Counted from the stretch's first letter, positions 34,230 through 43,832 are shown. The stretch: 61,520 nucleotides of DNA from Bacteroidia bacterium (GCA_025455485.1 JALOMJ010000005.1:1-61520); one strand, 5' to 3'. The notes: a model not told the origin generated them from the sequence alone. Translations and numbers: made by a program.

Positions 34230-34613
34230 CTATAACAAGCTTTTGTTGTTGGGATAATTAAATTTCAAGCCCGTTATTTCTTCAAAGAGTAACCCCGATT
34301 CTTTGATGTCGGGATCGGAATCTTCAATAACCCAGTTTACTTCTGAATTCTGTTTCATTTGCTGGTTATTGCTAATCATGTAAAACAAATTCAGAAGGCA
34401 TTTGGATGAGCCGGTATTAAAATAATCAAGACAAATTTCAATGAGAATGCGGTCGTTATTTTTTTGAAAGAGTTCCATGGCTTCAAAGAGTGGGTCAAAA
34501 AACAGCCGTGGGTTTTCAGGGGTGCAAATACCTTTTATCTGCAGAGTTTTTGCTCCAGGGTCCAGAATAATTTCAGGCGTGCTTGTCGTAGCTTCTATTT
34601 CAAGTCGGGCCAT
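34230..34613 (-). CDS. SiaC-family regulatory phosphoprotein (copy 1)
   Basis: The 127-residue protein of the DUF1987/SiaC family adopts a fold like anti-anti-sigma factors. In Pseudomonas aeruginosa SiaC is phosphorylated on Thr68 by SiaB, dephosphorylated by SiaA, and in its free form switches on the cyclase SiaD. Here IEICLDYFNTGSSK (about 58-71) places Thr67 at the same point. I chose ATG 34613; the longer frame starts with TTG at 34622. Its start is 5 nt after the siaB-like stop. It is one of two SiaC copies in this unit, and no diguanylate cyclase is nearby, so its partner is unknown. Confidence 0.85.
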   Translation of the reverse strand: MARLEIEATTSTPEIILDPGAKTLQIKGICTPENPRLFFDPLFEAMELFQKNNDRILIEICLDYFNTGSSKCLLNLFYMISNNQQMKQNSEVNWVIEDSDPDIKESGLLFEEITGLKFNYPNNKSLL

Positions 34614-34618
34614 GCGAT

Positions 34619-35182
34619 TCAACTTTGCGGTACGAGTTGCTGAGATAACTCGATGTTAAGATTAAACGAAAAGAGGTTCTCAGATAACTTATTGATGTTA
34701 TATTTAAAATTACGGTTAGAACGGTAAAACATTTCAAGCAATCCCAAACCCGCATTGCCATCTTCAGTTAAAACGGCATTTTTAAAAGCGTTTGTATAAA
34801 AACTTTTAAAATTTTCTTCTTTTATGCTCAGGTAATTTTCCAGTTTTTCGGTGATTATTGCTTTGGATTTTTCAGAAATAATATTGCCGGCATAAATAAA
34901 TAAGGTATGGTCTTTTGAGCCAATAACAAGGTAGGGCTGGTAGGTATCGTGTTTAAACTGGTGTTTATTAATGTTCTGAAGTATTTCAGCACAAATGGCT
35001 TTTGTTTTGGAAATAAGCCCCTGAGGGAACTGCTGCAGCCTTAATTTGGATTCGGCCAGGCGAATGGTAGAAACAAGTACATCCTGGTTTAAAGGTCCGT
35101 AAACAACCAGCAAATAATCGCTGATCTGTTCTTTTTTGACAATAACGTCCAGAATTTCTTCAATTTTGGGCTTCTCAATCAT
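34619..35182 (-). CDS. SiaB-family protein kinase
   Basis: The 187-residue protein matches the SiaB family (DUF6272), a kinase with a histidine-kinase-like ATP-binding fold that phosphorylates SiaC on Thr. The N-box-like EILQNINKHQ (about 90-99) and G-box-like NAGLGLLEMFYRSN (about 145-158) are visible. ATG 35182 is the first ATG; the open frame continues upstream to a TTG at 35254 with a less typical sequence. It lies between the two siaC genes, consistent with both being its substrates. Confidence 0.85.
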   Translation of the reverse strand: MIEKPKIEEILDVIVKKEQISDYLLVVYGPLNQDVLVSTIRLAESKLRLQQFPQGLISKTKAICAEILQNINKHQFKHDTYQPYLVIGSKDHTLFIYAGNIISEKSKAIITEKLENYLSIKEENFKSFYTNAFKNAVLTEDGNAGLGLLEMFYRSNRNFKYNINKLSENLFSFNLNIELSQQLVPQS

Positions 35183-35269
35183 GGATGGGTTCAGGCATTG
35201 AATATAATTAATAATCTCATTTTGTACAACTACTTGCCATAAGAGTTTACACAAGTTGTTCAGCGAGTT

Positions 35270-35641
35270 TTAGCGGGCCCGGAACTCAAAAGGGTAATTT
35301 ACATAATTCATAAAATTTTGACCGTTTTCCAAAAGGTCATCGTCTTCTTCCGCATAGCACCATATCACTTTGAGTTCAACGTTTTTTTGTGTGTAGGCCA
35401 CCAGTTTTTTCACAATGGTGACGACAGTATGGATGCTTGCCGTATTAAGGTATTCAAACTCCAGCTCAAGCACTATTTTGGGTGGTAAGTTTTTTTCAAA
35501 CTCCTCCAGCCAGTCAAAAACGGGTTTGTAAAAGCTGTGTACGTTTGGAACCAGTGAAATTCCTTCAATTTTGAAGTGCCCATCAGTGTTAAATGTGATG
35601 GTTGGCGATTCCTGACTTGGGGCAATGCGTAGATTATTCAT
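35270..35641 (-). CDS. SiaC-family regulatory phosphoprotein (copy 2)
   Basis: This 123-residue second SiaC-like protein has the phosphosite region LELEFEYLNTASIHT (about 58-72) and Thr67. It shares the general layout of copy 1 but differs strongly in sequence, and its C-terminus is acidic (EEDDDLLENG). It begins 5 nt after the stop of the PP2C sensor gene, so it is translated from the same message. Two diverged SiaC proteins with one kinase suggest two outputs or a competing pair. Confidence 0.87.
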   Translation of the reverse strand: MNNLRIAPSQESPTITFNTDGHFKIEGISLVPNVHSFYKPVFDWLEEFEKNLPPKIVLELEFEYLNTASIHTVVTIVKKLVAYTQKNVELKVIWCYAEEDDDLLENGQNFMNYVNYPFEFRAR

Positions 35642-35646
35642 ATGTG

Positions 35647-38600
35647 TTACAGGTTAAGCTGAAATCCTAGTAGTGATATATCATCAGTTTGAAAGTGTTC
35701 CTTCATGTGGTGTTTTAGGTTATCTTTTAGAATTTTTTCTTGCTCAAGAGGAGGGAGGTCTTGCATGGCTTGTAATTCATCCAGTAATTTCCGCTTGGAA
35801 TAACGCTTGTAATTGCGTCCGCCCAATTGATCCTGATAGCCATCACTGGCCATGTAGAAACGTTCTTTGCCGGTAAGTTGGATAGTGTTTTTTTCAAAAC
35901 TTCCCTCGTTGAACTGATAATCTCCTATCGATCCCCGGTTGCCTTTCAGGTAAATTTCTTCATGTTCCAAATGATAGACTAATCCCATGCCCACTCCTGA
36001 AAAGTGCAATTGTTTGCTCGTTTTATCAATAACGCATAGGGCTATTTCCATGCCATCTCTGATCATGCCTTTGTTAGTTGCATTCAGGGAATAGAATATT
36101 TGTTTATCGAGCTCTGAAAGAATTTGTTCAGGCTCGTTTACCTTTTCATCCCGGATGATTTGTTCGAGTATGCGTGAGCCGATGATGGTCAGAAATGCAC
36201 CCGGCACACCATGTCCGGTGCAGTCGCCCAAAGCCAGATAAATGTATTTTTCATTTTCTTTGGCCCAGTAAAAATCACCACTTACTATGTCTTTTGGTTT
36301 AAACAAAAGCACCACCTTGTGCAAAGAGGGAATTTCGGATCTTAAATCCGGAAGCATGGCTTTTTGAATGTTTCTGGCGTAGATTAAACTATCACGAATG
36401 TCGTTGTTTTTTTCCTGAAGCGAATTTTGAAGGTTGAGTTTTTGTATTGTGGTAGATAAATTAATGGAAAGATTTCTCAGGTTTTCCTTTTCAGAATCGT
36501 TGGTATTGAATGGAATATCAAAGGTGATGGTAAGCAGGCCTATAATGTCCTGCAAATCAATTAAAGGAAGTACAACATACGATTTGGCGCCATATTCAAT
36601 TAGAATGATATCGCTGCTTGATTTTTCGGCATTGGCATCCAAATCAGCTTCTATAAACAACTCGCCCGTTTTAACGGTTTCGTAACTTTTAAAACTTTTT
36701 ACGCTGTGGCGCTCCCGCTCAATTTTATCGCCCAGGATGTAATACCCACTCAGGTTTTGTTTTTTATCATCCAGCAACAGTAAAGAAATGTGGATACAGT
36801 TTTTGATGTTTTGTCTTACAAATTTAAGTGCCACTCTGCTGATTTCTTCAATGGACGAGGCACGCATCAGCAATTCTTTTAATTCATTTTGATATTCAAG
36901 GAAAGACGAATACTTACGCAACATGGCCCGGTGCTGCGATAATTCAAGATCTTTTACCCGTTTTTGTGTAATATCGGTCACAATCTGAATCTGTTGAACC
37001 GTATTTCCTTCATCGTTTTCAATAATAGTGTTGTTTACTTCAATCCATTTTTTGTTTCCTAACGGGGTTTCAACCTCAAAAACAATGTTATAGTTGCTGC
37101 CGTTGATGGCATCAGCATCCTTGTTTTGCGCTTTGTTTTTATAGGTAAAGATGTCGCCAGGACGTTTGTGCAAAAGCTGGTCGATTGAGGTTTCCAGGAT
37201 ATTCAGATAACTTTGATTAGCCCACAACACAAACCCGTTCCTGTCGAGAATTACCACGCCATTGTTTGTTTTTTCAGCAACCAGAGAGAGTTGCCGTATT
37301 TGGTTTTGTATGTCTTTTTTCTCACTTATATCAGAGCAAATGCCAGAATTTCTGATAAGAACGCCGTTTTCATTTCTGATGGCCGAAGATTTTTCGCTAA
37401 TCCATTTTATCTTGCCTTCATTGGTTTTGATTCTGTATTCTATTTCGTAAGATGACTGGGTTTTTAAAGAATTCAGGGCATTTACATAACTTAAAAGATC
37501 TTCTTCCAGCACAAAACTTTCTCCAAAATTTTTGCCGGCATAAAATTCCTCCTGACTCATGCCAAGCACTTCTTTGCACGAGGGACTGATATATAAATAG
37601 CATTTTTTTACGCTGTCATATAACCAAAACACATCTTTAATGGTTTCGTTAATTTGCCTGAAATTGTTTTCGCTTTCAAGTATGGTGCGTTCGTTGTTCA
37701 ACCGTTCTATGGTGTGCACCACATTTGTAATGAGGGAGTGAATGAGGGTGATGATGTCTCTTGTCCATGTTTTGCTGGTTTCAGAATAATCTATGCCAAG
37801 AAATCCCAAAAAGTCCTTCCCCGAATGTATGGGCAATACAAGCATAGACATGACATTGTGCGATTCAAGCAGCGTTTTAAAATCACCGGGTTCCAGCTGC
37901 GGGGTTTGAAAACTGAAGTGTACATTACGTGAATGTTCAATAAAGAAGGAATTTACGCTATTTACAAAAAAGTCGGAACGCCAGAATGGCACGCACGGAA
38001 TGGAGTTTGGGCTGCTGTACCAGGCTTGTTTAAGTTCAAGCGATTCTTCATTCAGTTTGTTTTCGTAAAGGTAAACTCTGCCGCACTTAAGGGCTTCGCC
38101 GAAATGGTGCAGGTTTTCGCCCAGGGTAGCCAAGGCATTTTTACTAACCAACAGGCGCTCCGTTATGGTTCCAACTGCGGCCAGAATTTTACTTCTTTCT
38201 TCCAGCTGAGCTTCGGCCTGTTTCCGTTTGTTTGCTTCAATGGCCAGGGTAATTAAACCGGCTACTGAACGCGCAAAATTAATGTCTTCGGTGTCCCACT
38301 CTCTTTTTTGTTGTTTCGATTCGTTGCAAAGTATGCCTTCCAGCTTACCTTCTAAAAAAATAGGCACGTCGAGTAAAGACTGTGTTTGGTGCTCGCTGAA
38401 ATAATCCTCAAACAATTCCTTTGTTGCCTCGTTTGCAAGAACATCATCTGTAGCAATAATCTCTCCCTTTTTCAGAATACCAAAATAAAGTGGGTGTTTG
38501 TCTTTGGCTATAAACAGCTCTTCCCTCCAGTATTTTTTGGTGCTTCTTTCATAAAAACAGTCGCTTCTGATATGTTCATTTACGCAATACCAAATACTGA

Positions 38601-40194
38601 TACGGTCGGACTTAATACCTGCAGCAGCTTTTTCAATAATGTTCTGGATGATGGATTCAAATTCAAGATCTTTTGAAGTTGAAATGAACGTGAGTTCCCG
38701 TAACAACTTTGAATGCAGCTCAATTTTAAGCTGTTTGTTCAGGTTTTCCTGTTCAATTTGTTTGGGAACCGTAATGTCGCGCAAGATGGAATTGTAAGAT
38801 AAAACCTCACCGTTTATATCTCTTTCAACAGTCATGTTTTGCGATAACCAAACTTCTTCGCCCGATTTTTTTAATGCAGGAAACTCAATGGTTTCAGAAC
38901 TCTGGTCAACCGCGGCGCGCTCGTAAAACGTTTGCAGACGTTTGATGTGATCCTTCCTAACCAGGTTGGTGTAGGGTTGTCCGAGTAATTCCTGAGCTTC
39001 GTAACCCAAAAGGTTCTCAATGTGGGGATTAACAAACACAAAATTCCCGTCTTTATCTGTTTTATGAATGATGTCAGAGGCAGAGAAAATAAAGTTTTGA
39101 TATTGTTCTTGTTTTTTAATGTAATCGGTTACTTCTTGTCCTATCCCTATAACCAAATCGTTTCCAAACTTTTTATATTGCCACTGCACCCATTTGTAGG
39201 TGCCCCAGGCTGTTTTCATTTTTCGGGAATAAATTTTTCCGGTAAGTTTAGCCGAGCGTACCTTTTCAAGAATAGCTTCTTCTGTATCATCCGGCGCCAA
39301 AGTTTCTTTAAACCAATTGCCGCTGTGCAGGTTTTTTTTGTCGTATCCAAGGATGTCTTTAATGTTATCACTAACAAAAATTAATTCTTCTTTGGCATTT
39401 GTACCCACAATTAGCGAGGTGCCCTGATTCACAATTTTGTTGGTAAATAAAAGGTACTTATCTGTGTTTCGTTTAATAAGAAGAATGCCAAAATTGAAAA
39501 TTCCCAAAATAAAAAGCGAAGTAAAATAAATGGCTGTTTCTTGTTCAGGAAAGATGCCATTACTCCACAAAGTTGCCAAGAGAAAAGAGAGTGCTAAACC
39601 ATACGACCAGAAATGGGCGATGGTATTGAAAATAAAGTAACTGTAGAACACGAGCAGGCAAAATAAACCGAAGGGGATAAGTTCGCCGGAAAAGTCGCCT
39701 GATCTGATAAGCAAAAGCGAGGTAAGGAGAAAATGAGAAACGCCCAAAACCAACGTACTCCTTTTCTCAATTAATTTGCGGGCGTTTGTGTTTCCAAAGA
39801 AAAGTAAACACATCCCGGACATGAGGATGCTGGTTATGGTAAAACTAACTGAGCCTTTAATAAAAAGAGTAAAAATGAGGTCGACAAAACTAAATAAACA
39901 GCCAAGGGCTAAAAAAAGCCATCGGATTTCAAGTTCAGACCTTTCTGCACGCACGTCGTACTCCAGAGATTTGTATAGCGCAGACGTGTATCCTCTATAA
40001 AAAGAAAAAAACACCATAAGCATTAACATCACCACAGCAGCCAATAAAAAAAGTTTGGCTGATATGGCATTGGCTTCATTTGCCAGCATGGAAGTGTTTT
40101 GAATTGCCGGATTAGCCGACAGGGGAGTGCTGAGAATAAAAAACAAAACCGAAACACTCGGGTACCGGTTCTTCAGTTGATTATTTCTCATCAT
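35647..40194 (-). CDS. large membrane PAS/GAF sensor with SpoIIE/PP2C phosphatase (SiaA-like)
   Basis: This 1515-residue sensor phosphatase has an N-terminal signal-like segment, then about seven membrane helices (about 45-245). Next come PAS (about 255-355), PAS (360-480), GAF (500-655), GAF (670-835), PAS (845-960), PAS (965-1080) and GAF (1100-1255). A short helix with SLIYARNIQKAMLP precedes a PP2C/SpoIIE phosphatase domain (about 1290-1515). Metal-binding acids are present in SGDFYW, GDCTGHGVPGA, RDGMEIAL, MASDG and TDDISLLG. It should remove phosphate from the two SiaC proteins in response to several inputs. It is the first gene of the unit and is much larger than SiaA of Pseudomonas, whose sensor part is a single HAMP-linked module. 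Confidence 0.92.
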   Translation of the reverse strand: MMRNNQLKNRYPSVSVLFFILSTPLSANPAIQNTSMLANEANAISAKLFLLAAVVMLMLMVFFSFYRGYTSALYKSLEYDVRAERSELEIRWLFLALGCLFSFVDLIFTLFIKGSVSFTITSILMSGMCLLFFGNTNARKLIEKRSTLVLGVSHFLLTSLLLIRSGDFSGELIPFGLFCLLVFYSYFIFNTIAHFWSYGLALSFLLATLWSNGIFPEQETAIYFTSLFILGIFNFGILLIKRNTDKYLLFTNKIVNQGTSLIVGTNAKEELIFVSDNIKDILGYDKKNLHSGNWFKETLAPDDTEEAILEKVRSAKLTGKIYSRKMKTAWGTYKWVQWQYKKFGNDLVIGIGQEVTDYIKKQEQYQNFIFSASDIIHKTDKDGNFVFVNPHIENLLGYEAQELLGQPYTNLVRKDHIKRLQTFYERAAVDQSSETIEFPALKKSGEEVWLSQNMTVERDINGEVLSYNSILRDITVPKQIEQENLNKQLKIELHSKLLRELTFISTSKDLEFESIIQNIIEKAAAGIKSDRISIWYCVNEHIRSDCFYERSTKKYWREELFIAKDKHPLYFGILKKGEIIATDDVLANEATKELFEDYFSEHQTQSLLDVPIFLEGKLEGILCNESKQQKREWDTEDINFARSVAGLITLAIEANKRKQAEAQLEERSKILAAVGTITERLLVSKNALATLGENLHHFGEALKCGRVYLYENKLNEESLELKQAWYSSPNSIPCVPFWRSDFFVNSVNSFFIEHSRNVHFSFQTPQLEPGDFKTLLESHNVMSMLVLPIHSGKDFLGFLGIDYSETSKTWTRDIITLIHSLITNVVHTIERLNNERTILESENNFRQINETIKDVFWLYDSVKKCYLYISPSCKEVLGMSQEEFYAGKNFGESFVLEEDLLSYVNALNSLKTQSSYEIEYRIKTNEGKIKWISEKSSAIRNENGVLIRNSGICSDISEKKDIQNQIRQLSLVAEKTNNGVVILDRNGFVLWANQSYLNILETSIDQLLHKRPGDIFTYKNKAQNKDADAINGSNYNIVFEVETPLGNKKWIEVNNTIIENDEGNTVQQIQIVTDITQKRVKDLELSQHRAMLRKYSSFLEYQNELKELLMRASSIEEISRVALKFVRQNIKNCIHISLLLLDDKKQNLSGYYILGDKIERERHSVKSFKSYETVKTGELFIEADLDANAEKSSSDIILIEYGAKSYVVLPLIDLQDIIGLLTITFDIPFNTNDSEKENLRNLSINLSTTIQKLNLQNSLQEKNNDIRDSLIYARNIQKAMLPDLRSEIPSLHKVVLLFKPKDIVSGDFYWAKENEKYIYLALGDCTGHGVPGAFLTIIGSRILEQIIRDEKVNEPEQILSELDKQIFYSLNATNKGMIRDGMEIALCVIDKTSKQLHFSGVGMGLVYHLEHEEIYLKGNRGSIGDYQFNEGSFEKNTIQLTGKERFYMASDGYQDQLGGRNYKRYSKRKLLDELQAMQDLPPLEQEKILKDNLKHHMKEHFQTDDISLLGFQLNL

Positions 40195-40323
40195 ATGATT
40201 TAATCGGACTAAGGCTGCACAGCATGAACTTTGCGAACACTAAAAATAAGATTAATTCGCAAAAAAACAAACCAAAGAGTTTAAGCCTCACAAATTAAAT
40301 GTTGCAACTTTAATTACCCCGGC

Positions 40324-41964
40324 TTAGGTTTGGATAACGCCCACCTTGTAATCTTTCGTCATTGGAGCGTGGTTAGCCATTTCAATGCCCATGCTGATGA
40401 TTTTTCGGGTTTCGAGAGGATCAACAATAGCATCTATCCACAATCGCGACGCTGCATAATATGGTGAGGATTGGGCGTCGTAACGCTCTTTTATTTTCAG
40501 ATAAAGAGCATTCTCTTTTTCTGGAGTTATTTCTTCACCTTTGGCTTTCAGGCCGGCTATTTCAATTTGTACCAGCACTTTGGCAGCCTGCGCCCCGCCC
40601 ATAACGGCAATGTTTGCTGTAGGCCATCCAACAATTAAACGGGGGTCGTAGGCTTTACCGCACATGGCGTAGTTGGCAGCGCCATAGCTATTGCCGATAA
40701 CAATAGTAAATTTAGGCACAACGCTGTTGGCCATGGCATTTACCATTTTTGCCCCGTCCTTAATAATGCCCCCATGTTCGCTTCGGGAGCCCACCATAAA
40801 GCCGGTTGCGTCCTGCAAAAATACCAGAGGAATTTTTTTCTGGTTGCAATTCATGATAAACCGGGCTGCCTTATCTGCACTGTCGCTGTAAATTACGCCG
40901 CCAAACTGCATTTCTGTTCCTCCACCTGATTTTTTTGCCTTTACCACCATACGTTGGTTAGCCACAATACCAACGGCCCATCCGTTAATCCGCGCGTAGG
41001 TGCAAATGATGCTTTTGCCGTAATGTGCTTTGTACTCTTCGTGTTCGCTGCCATCTACCAGACGCTCTATCACTTCATACATGTTATATTGTTTATCCCT
41101 TGAATCCGGGATGATGCCTAAAATCTCCCGGGCATCTTTGGTGGGTAATTTTGCTTCTGTTCTGCTGAATCCGGCTTTTGGGGATTCGCCAACTTTTGAC
41201 ATGATGTTGCGAATGCGGTTCAGGCAGTCTTTATCATTCAAACACTTGTAATCCGTAACACCACTGATTTCACAGTGTGTAGTGGCACCGCCAAGGGTTT
41301 CATTGTCGATGTTTTCACCAATGGCTGCTTTTACCAGATAACTGCCCGCTAAAAAAATGGAGCCTGTTTTGTCTACAATCATGGCCTCATCGCTCATGAT
41401 GGGGAGGTAGGCGCCACCGGCCACACAACTTCCCATGACTGCGGCAATTTGCAGAATGCCCATGCTGCTCATCACGGCGTTGTTACGAAAGATGCGCCCA
41501 AAATGCTCTTTATCAGGAAAAATTTCGTCCTGCATCGGCAGGTACACCCCCGCACTGTCTACCAGGTAAATAATGGGCAAACGGTTTTCCATGGCTATTT
41601 CCTGTGCTCTAAGGTTTTTTTTGCCTGTAATCGGGAACCAGGCGCCGGCTTTCACTGTAGCATCATTGGCCACCACAATGCATTGTTTGCCGTGTATGTA
41701 ACCAATAATAACAATCACACCACCACCGGGGCATCCACCGTGTTCGGGGTACATTTCATAACCGGCAAATGCGCCCACTTCAAAGCTGGGGGCATTTTGA
41801 TCCAGCAAAAGGTCGATGCGTTCGCGGGCGGTAAGTTTGCCCTGCTCGTGTTGTTTTGCTATACGTTCTTTTCCTCCGCCCAGGTAAACTTTTTTCAGAC
41901 GCTGATCCAACTGACTCAGAAGCATTTTCATTACGTCTTCATTTTTGTTCCGTTCTATATCCAT
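40324..41964 (-). CDS. biotin-dependent acyl-CoA carboxylase carboxyltransferase (MCC beta-like)
   Basis: This 546-residue subunit moves CO2 from carboxybiotin to an acyl-CoA. Both carboxyltransferase halves are present: the N-terminal part with GKLTARERIDLLLD (about 42-55), GGGVIVIIGYIHGK and VDSAGVYLPMQ; and the C-terminal part with FLQDATGFMVGSRSEHGGII (about 383-402), GNSYGAANYAMCGKAYDPR and GGAQAA. The GGATTHCEISGVTDYKC segment resembles methylcrotonyl-CoA carboxylase more than the propionyl enzyme, pointing to leucine breakdown. The biotin-carrying alpha subunit is not in the window. It follows the DUF6913 gene by 32 nt. Confidence 0.93.
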   Translation of the reverse strand: MDIERNKNEDVMKMLLSQLDQRLKKVYLGGGKERIAKQHEQGKLTARERIDLLLDQNAPSFEVGAFAGYEMYPEHGGCPGGGVIVIIGYIHGKQCIVVANDATVKAGAWFPITGKKNLRAQEIAMENRLPIIYLVDSAGVYLPMQDEIFPDKEHFGRIFRNNAVMSSMGILQIAAVMGSCVAGGAYLPIMSDEAMIVDKTGSIFLAGSYLVKAAIGENIDNETLGGATTHCEISGVTDYKCLNDKDCLNRIRNIMSKVGESPKAGFSRTEAKLPTKDAREILGIIPDSRDKQYNMYEVIERLVDGSEHEEYKAHYGKSIICTYARINGWAVGIVANQRMVVKAKKSGGGTEMQFGGVIYSDSADKAARFIMNCNQKKIPLVFLQDATGFMVGSRSEHGGIIKDGAKMVNAMANSVVPKFTIVIGNSYGAANYAMCGKAYDPRLIVGWPTANIAVMGGAQAAKVLVQIEIAGLKAKGEEITPEKENALYLKIKERYDAQSSPYYAASRLWIDAIVDPLETRKIISMGIEMANHAPMTKDYKVGVIQT

Positions 41965-41996
41965 ACGCGTATAAATTGAATTAAATAGTATTGCTG

Positions 41997-42506
41997 TTAA
42001 TTTGGATTAATCATTTTTAAATAGCGTTGCACGTCCTGCAAGTAGGCGCCGAGGGTTTGATTTTTCGCTCTTGTAACAATCAGGTTGCTGTGACCGAATT
42101 TTTCAGTGCTGCTGCATACGCAGGTGCTGTGGATGGAAGCGCTGAGTGCCGCTGAAAAAAGAATGGACTGATTAGACGTGTTGATGAGGACATCGTATCT
42201 TTTTGCTTTTAAAGGCAGAATGGTTTTCTTTTTTGGTAAACCAAGCACATTTTTGTCTTTTTTGGTAAAGCAAAACCAATCACTGTAACTGGGTTTTTTC
42301 GAAGCAAGTTCTAAATAAAAAACATCGCAGTGTTTATTAAATTGTTCACACAGAGCATCAAGTTGGTGTTTTGATATTTTTTCGCTATCTTCAACAACCA
42401 AGGCAATGGTGTTGATGTTTTCCCAGTTCAGAAATTTTTTTTGTAAGCGGGCGGATGTCTGCTGAGCCAACTTTCTTACGGTGTGTTCTGCTACTGTTTT
42501 TAACAT
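41997..42506 (-). CDS. DUF6913 family protein
   Basis: The 169-residue cytoplasmic protein resembles the Bacteroidota-specific DUF6913 family, with an alternating strand/helix pattern (INTIALVVEDSEKIS, then CDVFYLELASKKPSYSDWFC, and YDVLINTSNQSILF). No catalytic motif is visible and the function is unknown. Its ATG overlaps the stop of nrnA (TAATG), so the two are translationally coupled. This steady pairing suggests a role near nucleotide or small-RNA turnover, but that is inference. Confidence 0.75.
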   Translation of the reverse strand: MLKTVAEHTVRKLAQQTSARLQKKFLNWENINTIALVVEDSEKISKHQLDALCEQFNKHCDVFYLELASKKPSYSDWFCFTKKDKNVLGLPKKKTILPLKAKRYDVLINTSNQSILFSAALSASIHSTCVCSSTEKFGHSNLIVTRAKNQTLGAYLQDVQRYLKMINPN

Positions 42507-43504
42507 TAAAACAACGTTTTAATTGTGTTCAGAAATTTTTGTTCAGTGGCGTCTAAGCTATCTTTAATTTTTCCGCCGGCTGCATTCAAATGACCACCTC
42601 CCTCGAAAAACTTTCGGGCATAAGTGTTTACATCTATTTTTCCTTTGCTTCGGAAAGATATTTTAATTGAACCTTCAGATTCGGCAAACAACGCACACAC
42701 GGTAATTCCCTTAATCATAAAAGGATAATTTACCAAACCTTCGGTGTCGCCTTTTTGAAAATCAAAACGCTTTAATTCCTCCGCGGTTAAACAAAAGTAG
42801 GCTACGGGGCAGTTGTTCAGTAACCGCAGTTTTTCGCTTAAAGCATATCCGAAAAGTCTTAATCGGTGAGCGCTGTAATTGTCATAAACGGCGCTGTGTA
42901 TAATATGAGGTTGAATGCCGGTAGTAAGCAATTCAGCCAAAATCTGATGGGTTTTTGAGTTTACACTGGAAAATTTAAATGAACCGGTATCGGTCATTAA
43001 ACCGGTATAAAGGCAGGCGGCAATTTTTTTATCGATGAGAGCCTTGCCTTTTAAACCAACAATAAACTCATAAACCAATTCACAGGTGCTACTGGCGTGA
43101 ATGTCGTGAAAGGAATAATCAGCATAGTTTTCCGGTTCTCGATGGTGGTCGATAAGTACTTTTTTACCGGGGGTTTTTGCCAAAAGGTCTCCTAGTTTTT
43201 CAAGCCGTTTAAAGGAGTTAAAATCTAAAGTGAAAATCAATTCAGCCTTATCCAGTAGCTTCATCGCTTGAGATGCCTGCGTGTCGAAGTTCACCATCCT
43301 GAATGTTCCCGGCATCCAATGGAGGAATTCAGGGAAAGAATTGGGCACAATGCACTGCACGTTTTTACCGGTTTTTTTCAAAAAATGATACAAGGCCAGG
43401 CTACTGCCAATAGCATCTCCATCCGGGTTCCAATGGGTAACAATCACAATGTTCTTTGTTTTTTTCAGTAATTGGGCGAATTTTGCAAAAGAATCTCTCA
43501 TCAT
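42506..43504 (-). CDS. nrnA: bifunctional oligoribonuclease/PAP phosphatase NrnA (DHH family)
   Basis: The 332-residue cytoplasmic phosphodiesterase has an N-terminal DHH domain: VTHWNPDGDAIGSS (about 19-32) and LIDHHREPENY (about 112-122), which bind two metal ions. The C-terminal DHHA1 domain ends with FFEGGGHLNAAGGKI (about 295-309). It degrades very short RNA oligonucleotides and 3'-phosphoadenosine 5'-phosphate. It starts with two Met codons. It is divergent from rpsU. Confidence 0.92.
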   Translation of the reverse strand: MMRDSFAKFAQLLKKTKNIVIVTHWNPDGDAIGSSLALYHFLKKTGKNVQCIVPNSFPEFLHWMPGTFRMVNFDTQASQAMKLLDKAELIFTLDFNSFKRLEKLGDLLAKTPGKKVLIDHHREPENYADYSFHDIHASSTCELVYEFIVGLKGKALIDKKIAACLYTGLMTDTGSFKFSSVNSKTHQILAELLTTGIQPHIIHSAVYDNYSAHRLRLFGYALSEKLRLLNNCPVAYFCLTAEELKRFDFQKGDTEGLVNYPFMIKGITVCALFAESEGSIKISFRSKGKIDVNTYARKFFEGGGHLNAAGGKIKDSLDATEQKFLNTIKTLF

Positions 43505-43592
43505 TTGGGGCTGGAACCGTAAATTTAGCTTTAAAAGGCCTTAAAATCATAAATTTTAATGAAAATTATGCTATTGAAACGAATCTTTTCCT

Positions 43593-43600
43593 TATATTTG
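43593..43600 (+). promoter_or_regulatory. -7 box of rpsU
   Basis: TATATTTG matches TAnnTTTG exactly. An ATTG at 43573-43576 is a weak -33 box with a short 16-nt spacer. The leader would be about 28 nt. Confidence 0.6.
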
Positions 43601-43624
43601 CGCCTCTTAATTTTAACCAAAACG

Positions 43625-43630
43625 AAGGAA
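43625..43630 (+). promoter_or_regulatory. Shine-Dalgarno-like AAGGAA before rpsU
   Basis: AAGGA pairs with the 16S tail and lies about 5 nt before the ATG. Such sites are uncommon in Bacteroidota. In Flavobacterium johnsoniae an rpsU Shine-Dalgarno is used for control by S21, which helps hide the anti-SD. Confidence 0.6.
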
Positions 43631-43634
43631 TACC

Positions 43635-43832
43635 ATGCTGATTGTTCAGATAAAAGAAGGTGATAACATTGAAAAAGCCTTAAAAAAGTACAAAAAGAAG
43701 TTTGAAAAAACCGGGGTAGTTAAGGAGTTGCGTAACCGCACAAAGTTTACCAAACCATCTATCCGTCGCCGCGAAACTGTTATTAAAGCTGCGTACCGTC
43801 AAAAATTACAAAACGGACTGATTGAAAAGTAG
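43635..43832 (+). CDS. rpsU: 30S ribosomal protein S21
   Basis: The 65-residue basic protein has the family pattern KEGDNIEKALKKYKKKFEK (about 7-25), then NRTKFTKPSIRRRETVIKAA (about 34-53). S21 sits next to the 3' end of 16S rRNA and, in Bacteroidota, takes part in hiding the anti-Shine-Dalgarno. The stop is TAG, which shows TAG is read as stop in an essential gene. It is separated from xerC by a terminator and leads an rpsU-xerC-hpf order common in the phylum. Confidence 0.96.
   Translation: MLIVQIKEGDNIEKALKKYKKKFEKTGVVKELRNRTKFTKPSIRRRETVIKAAYRQKLQNGLIEK

Noticed and set aside
34230..40194. Cyclic-di-GMP signalling operon
   Set aside because: No GGDEF or EAL domain in any gene here; similarity is only to the SiaA/B/C part.
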